From: Acidobacteriota bacterium
GTDB taxonomy: Bacteria; Acidobacteriota; Blastocatellia; Pyrinomonadales; Pyrinomonadaceae
Assembly (NCBI GenBank): GCA_963169175.1
Contig: CAUJFK010000375.1
Location: 1-6,537, forward strand
Length of the DNA stretch: 6,537 nucleotides
Reading direction: 5' to 3'
Shown: positions 1 to 6,244 of the stretch, piece after piece
Layout of the letters: every line of letters starts with the position of its first letter
Numbering within the stretch: the first letter of the stretch is position 1
Notes under the pieces: model-generated
What the model was told of the DNA's origin: nothing
The model's database searches: none
The model's input: only the letters and a program-made list of their open reading frames with translations
Position numbers and translations under genes: made by a program

Positions 1-1
1 C

Positions 2-595
2 AGAAAAGCGGCGGGACAAGCCCTGTACACCAAGCTTTTGAACGGTGGAACGTACCGGTCAGCTATCGAAGTGGCAGGCGACGTTGGCCTATTTCCAAAC
101 TGGGACGTTTCAGTTGGTGCGGTCTCGAACGGCGGATTTGAGACCGGCCTGCACTCGCTTGGTGACGGTTCGGATCCGTTCTCCTGGGTCGTGGCGGACG
201 GCAGTTTTCCGCGGATCGGGCAGAACATGGACCAAAAGCGAAGCGGGACATACAGCCTGCTTATCAGCTTTGGCCAGGGAGGCAGCGGCCAGCGTCCGGT
301 CTCGCAAAAGATAGGAGTCGAGCCCGAAGCGGTCTATGACCTGCAGTTCTATTATCGTTCAGATGTGACAACGTCGGCACGTCTTCGCTGCGATGTACTT
401 ACCGCGTCAGGCGCGATATTGGCCGGGGCGATACTGCCGCCCGCCGGGGATTGGGCCCAGATGAAGATACCTATTTCTGTTCCGGCCAATACTGAAGGAA
501 TCGAGATCCGCATTGCTATGGACGGATGTTCGGCAAATGGCTGCACGGCATCCGGCAACGTCTGGTTCGATGATTTCGCCTTATCGAAACACTAA
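2..595 (+). CDS. C-terminal part of a probable TPR / carbohydrate-binding-module-like protein (5' end outside window)
   Basis: The frame is open from the window edge, giving 197 visible residues and a TAA stop at 593-595. The TTG at 38 lies inside the open frame, so the real start is upstream. The first ~35 residues (QALYTKLLNGGTYRSAIEVA and following) look like the last helices of a TPR-type region. From about residue 42 there is a jelly-roll pattern typical of CBM4/9-like domains: an opening SNGGFETG, a SGTYSL strand, a YDLQFYYRS strand, a GDWAQMKI strand and the closing WFDDFALSK. Such domains usually bind glycans or pack as beta-sandwiches on exported proteins. Two closely spaced cysteines near the end (DGCSANGC) could pair if the protein is exported. 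The O-antigen ligase gene begins on the next base, so a role in polysaccharide handling is likely but inferred. A purely structural beta-sandwich is the main alternative. Confidence 0.8.
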   Translation, partial: RKAAGQALYTKLLNGGTYRSAIEVAGDVGLFPNWDVSVGAVSNGGFETGLHSLGDGSDPFSWVVADGSFPRIGQNMDQKRSGTYSLLISFGQGGSGQRPVSQKIGVEPEAVYDLQFYYRSDVTTSARLRCDVLTASGAILAGAILPPAGDWAQMKIPISVPANTEGIEIRIAMDGCSANGCTASGNVWFDDFALSKH

Positions 596-1981
596 ATGCC
601 TCGCAAACGATCAAATCGAAGCCGCAGAACTCCGCACGACGCCGGCGAAACGACCGTGTATGAAAAAACGGCGGTCGTCTGCATCACGGCCATTCCGATG
701 CTTGCCATGGCGGGTTATGGCTCAGCAGATGTTTGGGCCCTGATACCGCTGTCGCTTCTGGCTATCATTCTGATGCTGCTGTGGACGGGTGACAGCTTCA
801 GGCGTAAGGAGTTTCGGTTCAGCACATCACGGCTGCAAATACCTATTATCGCGTTGGTCCTGCTTGGATGCTTTCAGCTGCTTCCGCTGGGTAATTCCGG
901 AGTTTCGCCTGATCTCCTTAACGTTCCAGTTGTGTCCAGCCTGTCACTGGACCCATTCGCGACCAAGATCTTCACCATCCGCATTTTCTTTCTTCTGATC
1001 TTTTTCGCCGCCGCGCTCGCATACCTGAACGGAAAGCGGCGTGTCCAGCGTGTTGCAATAGCGGTAATCATTTTCGGCTCAGTCATGGCATTCATCGGCA
1101 TTCTGCAGCGGCTGGCCAGCCCGGATGCGATCTACGGCCTGCGGCCGACTCCCCAGGCAATACCGTTCGGCCCGTTCGTCAATCAACACCATTTTGCCGC
1201 CTTTATGGAAATGACAGTGGGCCTGACACTGGCGGCCGTTTTTGCCGGAGCTGTCACGCGCGACAAGCGAGCGCTTTACGGCATCGCCCTGGCGTTGATG
1301 ATGATAGCGGTAATAATGACCGGTTCACGCGGCGGGATAATCGGCGTATTTGCCGTAATGGCCTTTGTCGTTGCGGCCGTCTATTTTACCGCACGTCCTG
1401 GTCCTGAACTCGACAGGCGCACGACGGGATTGAAACTCGGCTTAGGTGCGGCTGCGATACTCGTCGTTGTCTTAGCCGGAGTATTGTTCCTGTCCGGGGC
1501 AGACCCGATCGTGCGCGGTATCGGCCTACAGGGCGGGCAGGCCGATGTTACAAGCGGACGAATGCATTTTTGGTCGATCGCCTTGAAGATCTTTTTTGAA
1601 CATCCGATATTTGGTGCCGGGTTCGATGCATTTGGGGTCGCTTTTACGAGATTCGATACGTGGAACGGATATTTTCGTGTTGAGCAGGCACACAATGATT
1701 ATCTTCAGATTCTTGCCGATGGCGGCATTTTGGCCTTTGGGGCGGTTGCCGCGTTTATCTTTCTTCTCTTCAAGCGAGCACTTTGTGTAATAAGGCGGTC
1801 GTCCAGCCCGGGCCGGCGAACTGTCGCTATTGGAGCACTAGCAGGCTGCTTTGGGATATTGGTACACAGCTTCTTCGATTTTCCGCTACGCACGGCGTCG
1901 AATTCTTATTTTTTTCTGTTACTTGCGGCGTTGGCAACGATCGATCTGGGTGATGAGCGTGAAGAAAAAGGAGATACCTGA
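596..1981 (+). CDS. O-antigen ligase / polymerase family (Wzy_C) integral membrane protein
   Basis: Complete 461-residue protein, a normal length for the family. These inner-membrane enzymes either ligate undecaprenyl-PP-linked glycan to an acceptor (WaaL-like) or polymerise repeat units (Wzy-like); sequence alone does not separate the two. About 11-12 hydrophobic segments are visible, roughly at residues 25-42, 44-63, 81-97, 124-144, 151-169, 200-220, 226-242, 246-264, 279-299, 376-393, 408-428 and 436-450. Family-typical motifs are FGPFVNQHHFAAF (191-203), TGSRGG (242-247, Arg245 a candidate essential Arg), a long probably periplasmic loop containing SGRMHFW (from 320), and AHNDYLQILADGG (365-377, His366 matching the conserved His). 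HSFFDFPL (424-431) precedes the last helix. The ATG follows the upstream TAA directly and no Shine-Dalgarno is visible, so translation by coupling or reinitiation is likely. An in-frame GTG at 656 is a less likely start that would still keep all membrane segments. The gene ends 6 bases from a convergent gene. Confidence 0.9.
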   Translation: MPRKRSNRSRRTPHDAGETTVYEKTAVVCITAIPMLAMAGYGSADVWALIPLSLLAIILMLLWTGDSFRRKEFRFSTSRLQIPIIALVLLGCFQLLPLGNSGVSPDLLNVPVVSSLSLDPFATKIFTIRIFFLLIFFAAALAYLNGKRRVQRVAIAVIIFGSVMAFIGILQRLASPDAIYGLRPTPQAIPFGPFVNQHHFAAFMEMTVGLTLAAVFAGAVTRDKRALYGIALALMMIAVIMTGSRGGIIGVFAVMAFVVAAVYFTARPGPELDRRTTGLKLGLGAAAILVVVLAGVLFLSGADPIVRGIGLQGGQADVTSGRMHFWSIALKIFFEHPIFGAGFDAFGVAFTRFDTWNGYFRVEQAHNDYLQILADGGILAFGAVAAFIFLLFKRALCVIRRSSSPGRRTVAIGALAGCFGILVHSFFDFPLRTASNSYFFLLLAALATIDLGDEREEKGDT

Positions 1982-1987
1982 AGCGTC

Positions 1988-4900
1988 TCAACGCACATGA
2001 ACGGTTACCCCGCGCTTGCCGCACGGTGATTCGAAACTTACCTGAAAAACGCCGATCCGTTCACTGACGGATTTGATCACGAAAAATCGCCGCCCGGTGA
2101 CGCCGTCCAAAACCGGCTCAGGCCGTACCTCAATATCGCCCGGGCTGCCTGATGCGGCGGCCACACCGTTTATGTCACCCGGACCAACAACCTTTACCAG
2201 CAGGCCAAGGCTTCCGCCGCCGCTGAGCAGCATAATGCTCTGCTGGCTAAGCTCAAGTGAGCATCGCTGATCAGAAACGACTTCCTTACCCTCAACAACC
2301 CGCTCGCGCGTTGTGGCAAGTTTGTAAACGGGGCTCGTATCGGCCGGTTTTTCGGCGGCCGCTGGGGACGCAGATTCTTTTCTTGCTTGGCCGGCGATGG
2401 GAACCTTGATAATGATCGGCTCGAAAAGCTGTTTAGGTTTTGGCGCCGTGTCCTCAGCCTTGCTCGTCTCACTTTCCGTCTTATACGGGTCGTTAACGAT
2501 GATCAGCGGCCTGGCCGGCTGCTTTTCTGGCGGCCCGGCGGGAGTAGGCGCAGTGTTCGCAAACGGATCGCGAAGCAGATTTACAGGTTCAGTACTTTTC
2601 GGGTTAGTGTCGTTCTTCACGACAGCGATAGGCGGCGGCGTTGTCACGTCACTGGTAACCGACTGTGAACCGCTGTCGGCTGGGGCCTTGGGCTTGTCGC
2701 TCGCCGTCGGTTCGGGGATCGGAGTGTCTTTTGGGGGACGGGTCTCATCGGTGGCAACCGGGTCTTTGGCAGGTGTCACGGCAACGGCCGGTGTATCCTG
2801 CTTTTCGATCGTTTTTACGGGACCTTCCTTGATCGCATCAGTCTCAGGCTTTACGACCGGTTTTGGTTGAGAAGCCGTAGCTTGAGGAAGCGTCTCGGTC
2901 AACGCCTTGTCTTTCCCGCTTGTTTCCGCCGACGCCTGTGTCTTCTCGTTCTCGATCTTGCCGGCCTCGTTCGTTGTAGGTACACCAGAGGTTTTTGTTT
3001 TATCTGCACCTGCTTCGGCCGGTGGCTCGATCGACGTGGTCGGCACTTTTTCGGTGACCAACTCCTTATTTTCCGATACGGTCAGCGGAGCCGGAATCGT
3101 CAATTCCGTTTTCTGTTCATGAGGCTGCTGTTTGACAGGTTCCGGGCCCGTTGGCAGCTTGTCGGTAACGATAGGCTTTGCTTCGGGCAAGGCCTTTTCC
3201 GCGGGCTGAACTTCAACTTTGCTCTCGCCCGGTTTTGATTCAGGCTCCTTGGAACTGACGCCGGTCTCGCTTACGGGCTTGTCCGTATTGGGCAATGCCT
3301 CCACAACGGACGGTTTGGGTTCGACCGCAACCTTTACTTCAGGTCGGACAGCCGCATCTTTAGCAGGAACTTGCGGCGGCGGCTCGGTCGCTTGCGGCGT
3401 CGACTTTGACTCGGGAGTGCTTACAGAATTCGACGCGGGTTCCAATGCTGCGGGTGCGGCGGCAACAGGTGTAGTTGTTGCCACAAGCAAACCCGGATTC
3501 GTCCCTATCTTTTCCTCAAGGCCTTCGGTAGTGCCGTTAACTCTTTGGTAAACCGCTTCGATCACGGCATATCGTGCCGAGCTCGGCCGGTCGGCAATGT
3601 AACTTTTAACATAACTTTCGAGCGCCTCTTTTTCCTTTCCGTCCGCCGCGAGGGCCGCTCCAAGCCGCCACAAACTAGACCGCCACCACGCACTTTTATC
3701 GGGAAGCACGCTGATCGCCCGTTTCAGCCTGACAACCGCTTCCGGGTAGTCGCTCTGCTGAAAGGCCGTCCAACCGGCAAGGTCTTCGATACGCCCGCGA
3801 AGAATTGCCGAGAGGGTTTGGCGCGGGACCTCAGGAATAACAATAACCTCATTGCGGGCCTGGGCGGCGGCACGGCTTTCATAAAGCTCGCTTGCCATCA
3901 CGGCCGCGCCCGGTGCGGCCACGTCCAGGCCGCTATCGGCATTGCCAAGCGAAGCCTTTAACATTGAGGCTACCTTAGGCAGGGCGACGTTATTTTTGAG
4001 AAAGAGGCTGGCGACATAAAGCTGGCGGTGAAGCTTCATCATGTCGCTGCCAGCGACGAACGCGTCGGCGATGCCGCTTAATTCCGCCTCATCCGCGGCT
4101 TGTGCCGTTGCCTTGCGTTCAAGTTCGAGCAGCAGCTTCAATTTCCCGGCGTTATCCGTGCTCTCGGCCGACGCCGGCTCGAGGAGGCTGGCCTTTCTTT
4201 CAAAACCGATCAGATCAAGAAAGCTTTTCTCTTCTTTAAAGATCCGGCCTCCGAGACGCGTACCGACGAGCCCGTCTTTAATAGAAAAGCTTTTTTGCAG
4301 TTCTTCGGCGGCTTCGCGGAACAAACCGGCTTGTAGGCGTGCCGAGGCGATCTCGTAGTCCATCGTCGGAAAATTTCCATACTGCCGCGCTTTGAGCAGA
4401 ACGCGTTCGGCCTCAAGCGGCTTATTTTGCTTCATCAAACCGCGGGCAAGGACGATGTGGCCCCAGATGTAGCGCGGCTCGATGTCGATCGCCTTTTGAG
4501 CATACTCGACAGCTTTTTCACCCAGATCATGCGCAGCATACCAGTATGCGACACTGGCCAGAAGCGAAAAATTCCTTGCGTCGTTCTGGATAGCTGCCGC
4601 AAACTCAGCTTCCGCCTCTTTCTGTTGGCCAGCGTCGAATAGCGAAAGTATCAGGCCTTGCCGCGCGATCGGATCCTTCTCATTGGCGGCAAGGAGTTCA
4701 CGATACATCGCGACCGCCGCTTCGGACTTGCCAAGCGCTCTGTTCATTTCGGCCAGGCTTCGCTTTGACGGAGCGGAGGCAGGATCAAGTTCGATTGCTT
4801 TAGCGTATGCCTTCGCCGCCTCGCCGAGGTCAAAATTGAGCCGATGCGCTAAGCCGAGCGCCTGGTATGCGGCAACCGAATTGGAATCGGCGGCCAGTAC

Positions 4901-5521
4901 TGTCTCAGCTACCCGCTTGGCCTCGGCGCCATTTTCGATACCAAGATAGAAGGCGGCCATACTTAAAAGCCGTTTTGGGTCCGCCGCCACCTTTTTTTCG
5001 ATCAATGCCGCCAATTCCATAGCCTCCGGGCGGTGATCACCGTAAAAAAGTGTGCTTGGGATCTTGAGGATCACATCACCGAACATCCGATCCGGGATAG
5101 GCACCGGAGCTTCTTCGACGGCCAGCTTATAGCTCGCCATTCCGCCGGCGAGATCGCCCGCCTCGACAAGTTCCTTACCGACGACGGCACGTGCGGTGAT
5201 CAGATAAGAGAAAGCCTCTTCGCGAAGCGGCGATTCAGGAAAGTCACGGAGAAAAGCGCTCAGCAAACCAGCCTTTTCCGCGGTGGTCGGAGCAGCAAGT
5301 GCCGCATCATACTGCTTTCGGTCGGCGTCCGGAGCGACGGGAACAGGCGTCGGCTCTGCAGCCGGTTTTCGGGCCGACCGTGTTGCCACGGCCGTTTTTG
5401 ACCGGACCGCTTTTTTGCTCTTTTGTGGGCTGGGTTTCGGCTTTGGCGGGCCTTGCGTCTCCTGGGCCGGAACGGACACCGCAAGTAAAAACAGAACTAT
5501 AATGGTAAACGCCTTGTTCAT
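1988..5521 (-). CDS. Large exported TPR protein with disordered Pro/Glu/Thr-rich tail and C-terminal beta-rich domain
   Basis: 1177 residues from the chosen ATG (5519-5521). The frame extends 13 codons further to a GTG at 5558-5560, but the ATG puts a clean signal peptide at the N-terminus (MNKAFTIIVLFLLAVSVPA, probable cleavage near residue 19). There is no lipobox Cys, so it is probably not a lipoprotein. Residues 21-66 form a Pro/Lys/Arg-rich basic linker. Residues 68-180 are helical. Tandem TPR-like helix pairs span about 180-412, the clearest at 215-248 (AYQALGLAHR ... AYAKAIELDP); a second TPR-like block lies at 579-648. Residues ~680-1062 are low-complexity and rich in P, E, T, K and S. 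Residues ~1065-1177 form a beta-rich, possibly Ig- or BACON-like domain with the only two cysteines, Cys1087 and Cys1167. TPRs scaffold protein complexes, so a periplasmic or outer-envelope scaffold is inferred; the partner is unknown. No Shine-Dalgarno is evident. It is transcribed away from its divergent neighbour and converges on the ligase gene. Confidence 0.9.
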   Translation of the reverse strand: MNKAFTIIVLFLLAVSVPAQETQGPPKPKPSPQKSKKAVRSKTAVATRSARKPAAEPTPVPVAPDADRKQYDAALAAPTTAEKAGLLSAFLRDFPESPLREEAFSYLITARAVVGKELVEAGDLAGGMASYKLAVEEAPVPIPDRMFGDVILKIPSTLFYGDHRPEAMELAALIEKKVAADPKRLLSMAAFYLGIENGAEAKRVAETVLAADSNSVAAYQALGLAHRLNFDLGEAAKAYAKAIELDPASAPSKRSLAEMNRALGKSEAAVAMYRELLAANEKDPIARQGLILSLFDAGQQKEAEAEFAAAIQNDARNFSLLASVAYWYAAHDLGEKAVEYAQKAIDIEPRYIWGHIVLARGLMKQNKPLEAERVLLKARQYGNFPTMDYEIASARLQAGLFREAAEELQKSFSIKDGLVGTRLGGRIFKEEKSFLDLIGFERKASLLEPASAESTDNAGKLKLLLELERKATAQAADEAELSGIADAFVAGSDMMKLHRQLYVASLFLKNNVALPKVASMLKASLGNADSGLDVAAPGAAVMASELYESRAAAQARNEVIVIPEVPRQTLSAILRGRIEDLAGWTAFQQSDYPEAVVRLKRAISVLPDKSAWWRSSLWRLGAALAADGKEKEALESYVKSYIADRPSSARYAVIEAVYQRVNGTTEGLEEKIGTNPGLLVATTTPVAAAPAALEPASNSVSTPESKSTPQATEPPPQVPAKDAAVRPEVKVAVEPKPSVVEALPNTDKPVSETGVSSKEPESKPGESKVEVQPAEKALPEAKPIVTDKLPTGPEPVKQQPHEQKTELTIPAPLTVSENKELVTEKVPTTSIEPPAEAGADKTKTSGVPTTNEAGKIENEKTQASAETSGKDKALTETLPQATASQPKPVVKPETDAIKEGPVKTIEKQDTPAVAVTPAKDPVATDETRPPKDTPIPEPTASDKPKAPADSGSQSVTSDVTTPPPIAVVKNDTNPKSTEPVNLLRDPFANTAPTPAGPPEKQPARPLIIVNDPYKTESETSKAEDTAPKPKQLFEPIIIKVPIAGQARKESASPAAAEKPADTSPVYKLATTRERVVEGKEVVSDQRCSLELSQQSIMLLSGGGSLGLLVKVVGPGDINGVAAASGSPGDIEVRPEPVLDGVTGRRFFVIKSVSERIGVFQVSFESPCGKRGVTVHVR
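1991..2329 (-). other. C-terminal beta-rich domain of the TPR protein (residues ~1065-1177)
   Basis: Alternating hydrophobic strands separated by Gly/Pro/Asp turns suggest a small beta-sandwich. It opens with a CSLELS strand, continues with LLSGGGSLGLLVKVVG, and closes with FFVIKS, VFQVSFESPCG and VTVHV. The pattern is reminiscent of Ig/BACON-type domains, but this is a pattern-level judgement only. Cys1087 (2261-2263) near the start and Cys1167 (2021-2023) near the end are placed so that a disulfide could clamp the fold after export. Confidence 0.55.
2336..3484 (-). other. Low-complexity, probably disordered Pro/Glu/Thr/Lys/Ser-rich linker of the TPR protein (residues ~680-1062)
   Basis: Nearly 380 residues consist mostly of P, E, T, K, S, A and V, with no cysteine, no tryptophan and no long hydrophobic stretch, which indicates intrinsic disorder. 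The segment connects the helical TPR half to the C-terminal beta domain and could act as a long flexible tether in the periplasm. The skewed composition also produces long meaningless open frames on the plus strand, which are not annotated here. Confidence 0.8.
4286..4984 (-). other. TPR repeat block (residues ~180-412)
   Basis: About six consecutive ~34-residue helix-turn-helix units can be laid end to end, with boundaries near residues 215, 249, 284, 318, 352 and 386. Several keep the Ala/Gly-Ala-Tyr/Phe and terminal Asp/Glu-Pro pattern of TPRs, for example KAIELDPAS (241-249) and KAIDIEPRY (343-351). The flanking parts are degenerate and may be additional TPRs without clear consensus. Such a block normally forms a superhelix with a concave peptide-binding face. 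Confidence 0.75.
5465..5521 (-). other. Signal peptide coding segment of the TPR protein
   Basis: Residues 1-19 show a short basic N-region (MNK), a hydrophobic core (FTIIVLFLLAVS) and a small-residue cleavage site (VPA before QE), as expected for Sec signal peptidase I. This segment decides the choice of the ATG at 5521 over the upstream GTG, which would prepend 13 unrelated residues. The exact cleavage position is inferred. Confidence 0.8.
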
Positions 5522-5546
5522 AAAACCAGTGCTGCCCGCCGCCGGC

Positions 5547-5571
5547 GTGCCGTATAACACACGGCTGGCAC
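5547..5571. repeat. Imperfect dyad GTGCC-N15-GGCAC upstream of the TPR gene
   Basis: GTGCC at 5547-5551 is the exact inverse complement of GGCAC at 5567-5571. A second nested pair, GCCG (5549-5552) and CGGC (5562-5565), overlaps it. The dyad starts directly downstream of the candidate minus-strand -10 and so covers the probable transcription start. It could be an operator or a 5' leader hairpin, but arms this short can arise by chance. Confidence 0.3.
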
Positions 5572-5600
5572 ATCATAAGCCGGTTCAATATTTTTGAATC
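5572..5600 (-). promoter_or_regulatory. Candidate promoter of the TPR gene
   Basis: Reading the minus strand, TATGAT at 5577-5572 is a good -10 match. The best hexamer 17 bases upstream (GATTCA, 5600-5595) is a poor -35. Transcription from here would give a leader of roughly 45 bases. A second TATGAT at 5603-5598 is an alternative. The region is clearly AT-richer than its surroundings, but the exact promoter is uncertain. Confidence 0.35.
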
Positions 5601-5611
5601 ATAGCACGAAA

Positions 5612-5640
5612 TTGCAATTGCGCCCCGGCGGTTCTATTCT
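5612..5640 (+). promoter_or_regulatory. Candidate promoter of the 172-residue gene (TTGCAA-N17-TATTCT)
   Basis: TTGCAA at 5612-5617 (four of six consensus -35 positions) and TATTCT at 5635-5640 are separated by the ideal 17 bases. The predicted transcription start, about 7 bases after the -10, falls at 5647-5648, on the ATG of the following gene. This would give a leaderless or nearly leaderless mRNA, which agrees with the lack of a normally spaced Shine-Dalgarno. Confidence 0.5.
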
Positions 5641-5647
5641 CTGTGGA

Positions 5648-6166
5648 ATGAGCGAACTGGACGAGGTTTGGTCAAAAATGCTTGCCGAGGCAAGCGAACG
5701 GGCCCGTTTGGCCGAGCGGCACGATGTCGCCGATTACCTAGCTCTTAAAGCCTCAAATGACCTGATCCGCACAACCAGCGTCAATTGGCTGTTCGAAACG
5801 CTGAACCAGCACACCGCATCGGCCAACCGTAAACGTGTCGCAATCTCGATCGAACGCACGGAACCCCACCATTTTGCCTATCGCGGGGCCAACATTGTCG
5901 GCACATCCGTAACTTTTCGTTACGGTGTGAGATGTTTGTCCGTCGAAGCAGGTTGGACGCGAACACCCGCCGATGGTTTTATGCGCGGCGGAATGCTCGC
6001 GTTTGCCAGGTTCCGCCATTTTGGGCTGCCAAAGGCCGGAATGGACGCCGCCTTGTATCAGGCTGAAAGATCGCCCGTCTGGCGGCAGATGCGGGACGAA
6101 GCGGTGGGGGCCGTAATTCATTCGGACGACCTTCTCCGCCACGTAATGCTGCTTGTCGCCGAGTAA
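5648..6166 (+). CDS. Conserved-looking hypothetical protein, 172 residues, family not recognised
   Basis: I do not recognise this family. The ATG at 5648 is chosen because the frame upstream, back to a TTG at 5594, runs through the apparent promoter and encodes an unstructured stretch. The N-terminal ~55 residues are predicted helical and charged (SELDEVWSKMLAEASERARL; then ADYLALKASNDLI and VNWLFETLNQ). A beta-rich core follows at about 62-105 (KRVAISIER, ANIVGTSVTFRYGVRCLSVEAGW). Next comes a Gly/Phe/Arg-rich segment (FMRGGMLAFARFRHFG, 111-126), and the C-terminus is helical. There is one cysteine (Cys96), no signal peptide and no membrane segment, so it should be cytoplasmic. His74-His75 and the basic aromatic segment at 121-125 could bind a ligand or nucleic acid, but no known catalytic motif is visible. 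It is divergent from the TPR gene and co-oriented with the COG1579 gene 78 bases downstream. Codon use resembles its neighbours. Confidence 0.8.
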   Translation: MSELDEVWSKMLAEASERARLAERHDVADYLALKASNDLIRTTSVNWLFETLNQHTASANRKRVAISIERTEPHHFAYRGANIVGTSVTFRYGVRCLSVEAGWTRTPADGFMRGGMLAFARFRHFGLPKAGMDAALYQAERSPVWRQMRDEAVGAVIHSDDLLRHVMLLVAE

Positions 6167-6169
6167 GCC

Positions 6170-6187
6170 AAAGCTGCCCGCTTTTTT
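6170..6187 (+). terminator. Weak intrinsic terminator candidate
   Basis: AAAGC (6170-6174), loop TGCCC, then GCTTT (6180-6184) running into a six-T tract (6182-6187), beginning 4 bases after the stop codon. The geometry is that of an intrinsic terminator, but the stem has only 5 pairs and three are A-T, so termination may be partial and read-through into the next gene is possible. Confidence 0.45.
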
Positions 6188-6189
6188 AT

Positions 6190-6219
6190 TTGCCCATGTC
6201 TGCGGTACACTGGTTATTG
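6190..6219 (+). promoter_or_regulatory. Candidate promoter of the COG1579 gene
   Basis: TTGCCC at 6190-6195 and TTATTG at 6214-6219 are 18 bases apart, and the -10 is preceded by TGG (6211-6213), an extended -10-like feature. TACACT at 6206-6211 is an alternative -10 without a partner. Either would place the transcription start a short way upstream of the AGGAG ribosome-binding site. Matches are weak. Confidence 0.3.
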
Positions 6220-6228
6220 CACGAAAGC

Positions 6229-6233
6229 AGGAG
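6229..6233 (+). promoter_or_regulatory. Shine-Dalgarno AGGAG deciding the GTG start at 6245
   Basis: AGGAG lies 11 bases before the GTG at 6245, slightly longer than usual spacing. It is the only strong ribosome-binding site in the window. No in-frame ATG exists nearby, and the GTG gives the MKAELEKLIDLQ start expected of the family. Confidence 0.6.
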
Positions 6234-6244
6234 AGAACCACCAG

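Noticed and set aside
1381..1695. Minus-strand open frame of 104 codons inside the ligase gene
   Set aside because: It is antisense to a gene with clear membrane segments and family motifs and shows no start signal or domain.
1971..1989. GAGA/TCTC inverted repeat between the convergent genes as a bidirectional terminator
   Set aside because: It has only 4 pairs plus a wobble and lacks a T-tract on both sides, so it is not a credible terminator.
2397..2870. Plus-strand open frame of 157 codons (Gly/Ser/Val-rich) opposite the TPR gene
   Set aside because: It is a mirror of the Pro/Glu/Thr-rich low-complexity coding strand, has no ribosome-binding site and shows no domain pattern. The other plus-strand frames between 2073 and 5597 are explained the same way.
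3545..3961. Plus-strand open frame of 138 codons
   Set aside because: It lies wholly antisense to the well-supported TPR-like region and has the Arg/Pro/His-rich makeup typical of antisense frames.
5522..5560. Upstream GTG start for the TPR protein, adding 13 residues
   Set aside because: It would bury the signal peptide behind residues unlike a leader and overlaps the dyad and probable leader region. The ATG at 5521 fits better.
5594..5647. TTG start adding 18 residues to the 172-residue protein
   Set aside because: The added stretch overlaps the TTGCAA-N17-TATTCT promoter and looks non-coding (STKLQLRPGGS).
5753..6241. Minus-strand open frame of 162 codons
   Set aside because: It overlaps the better supported plus-strand gene at 5648-6166, runs through the terminator and promoter region, and its translation has no recognisable structure.
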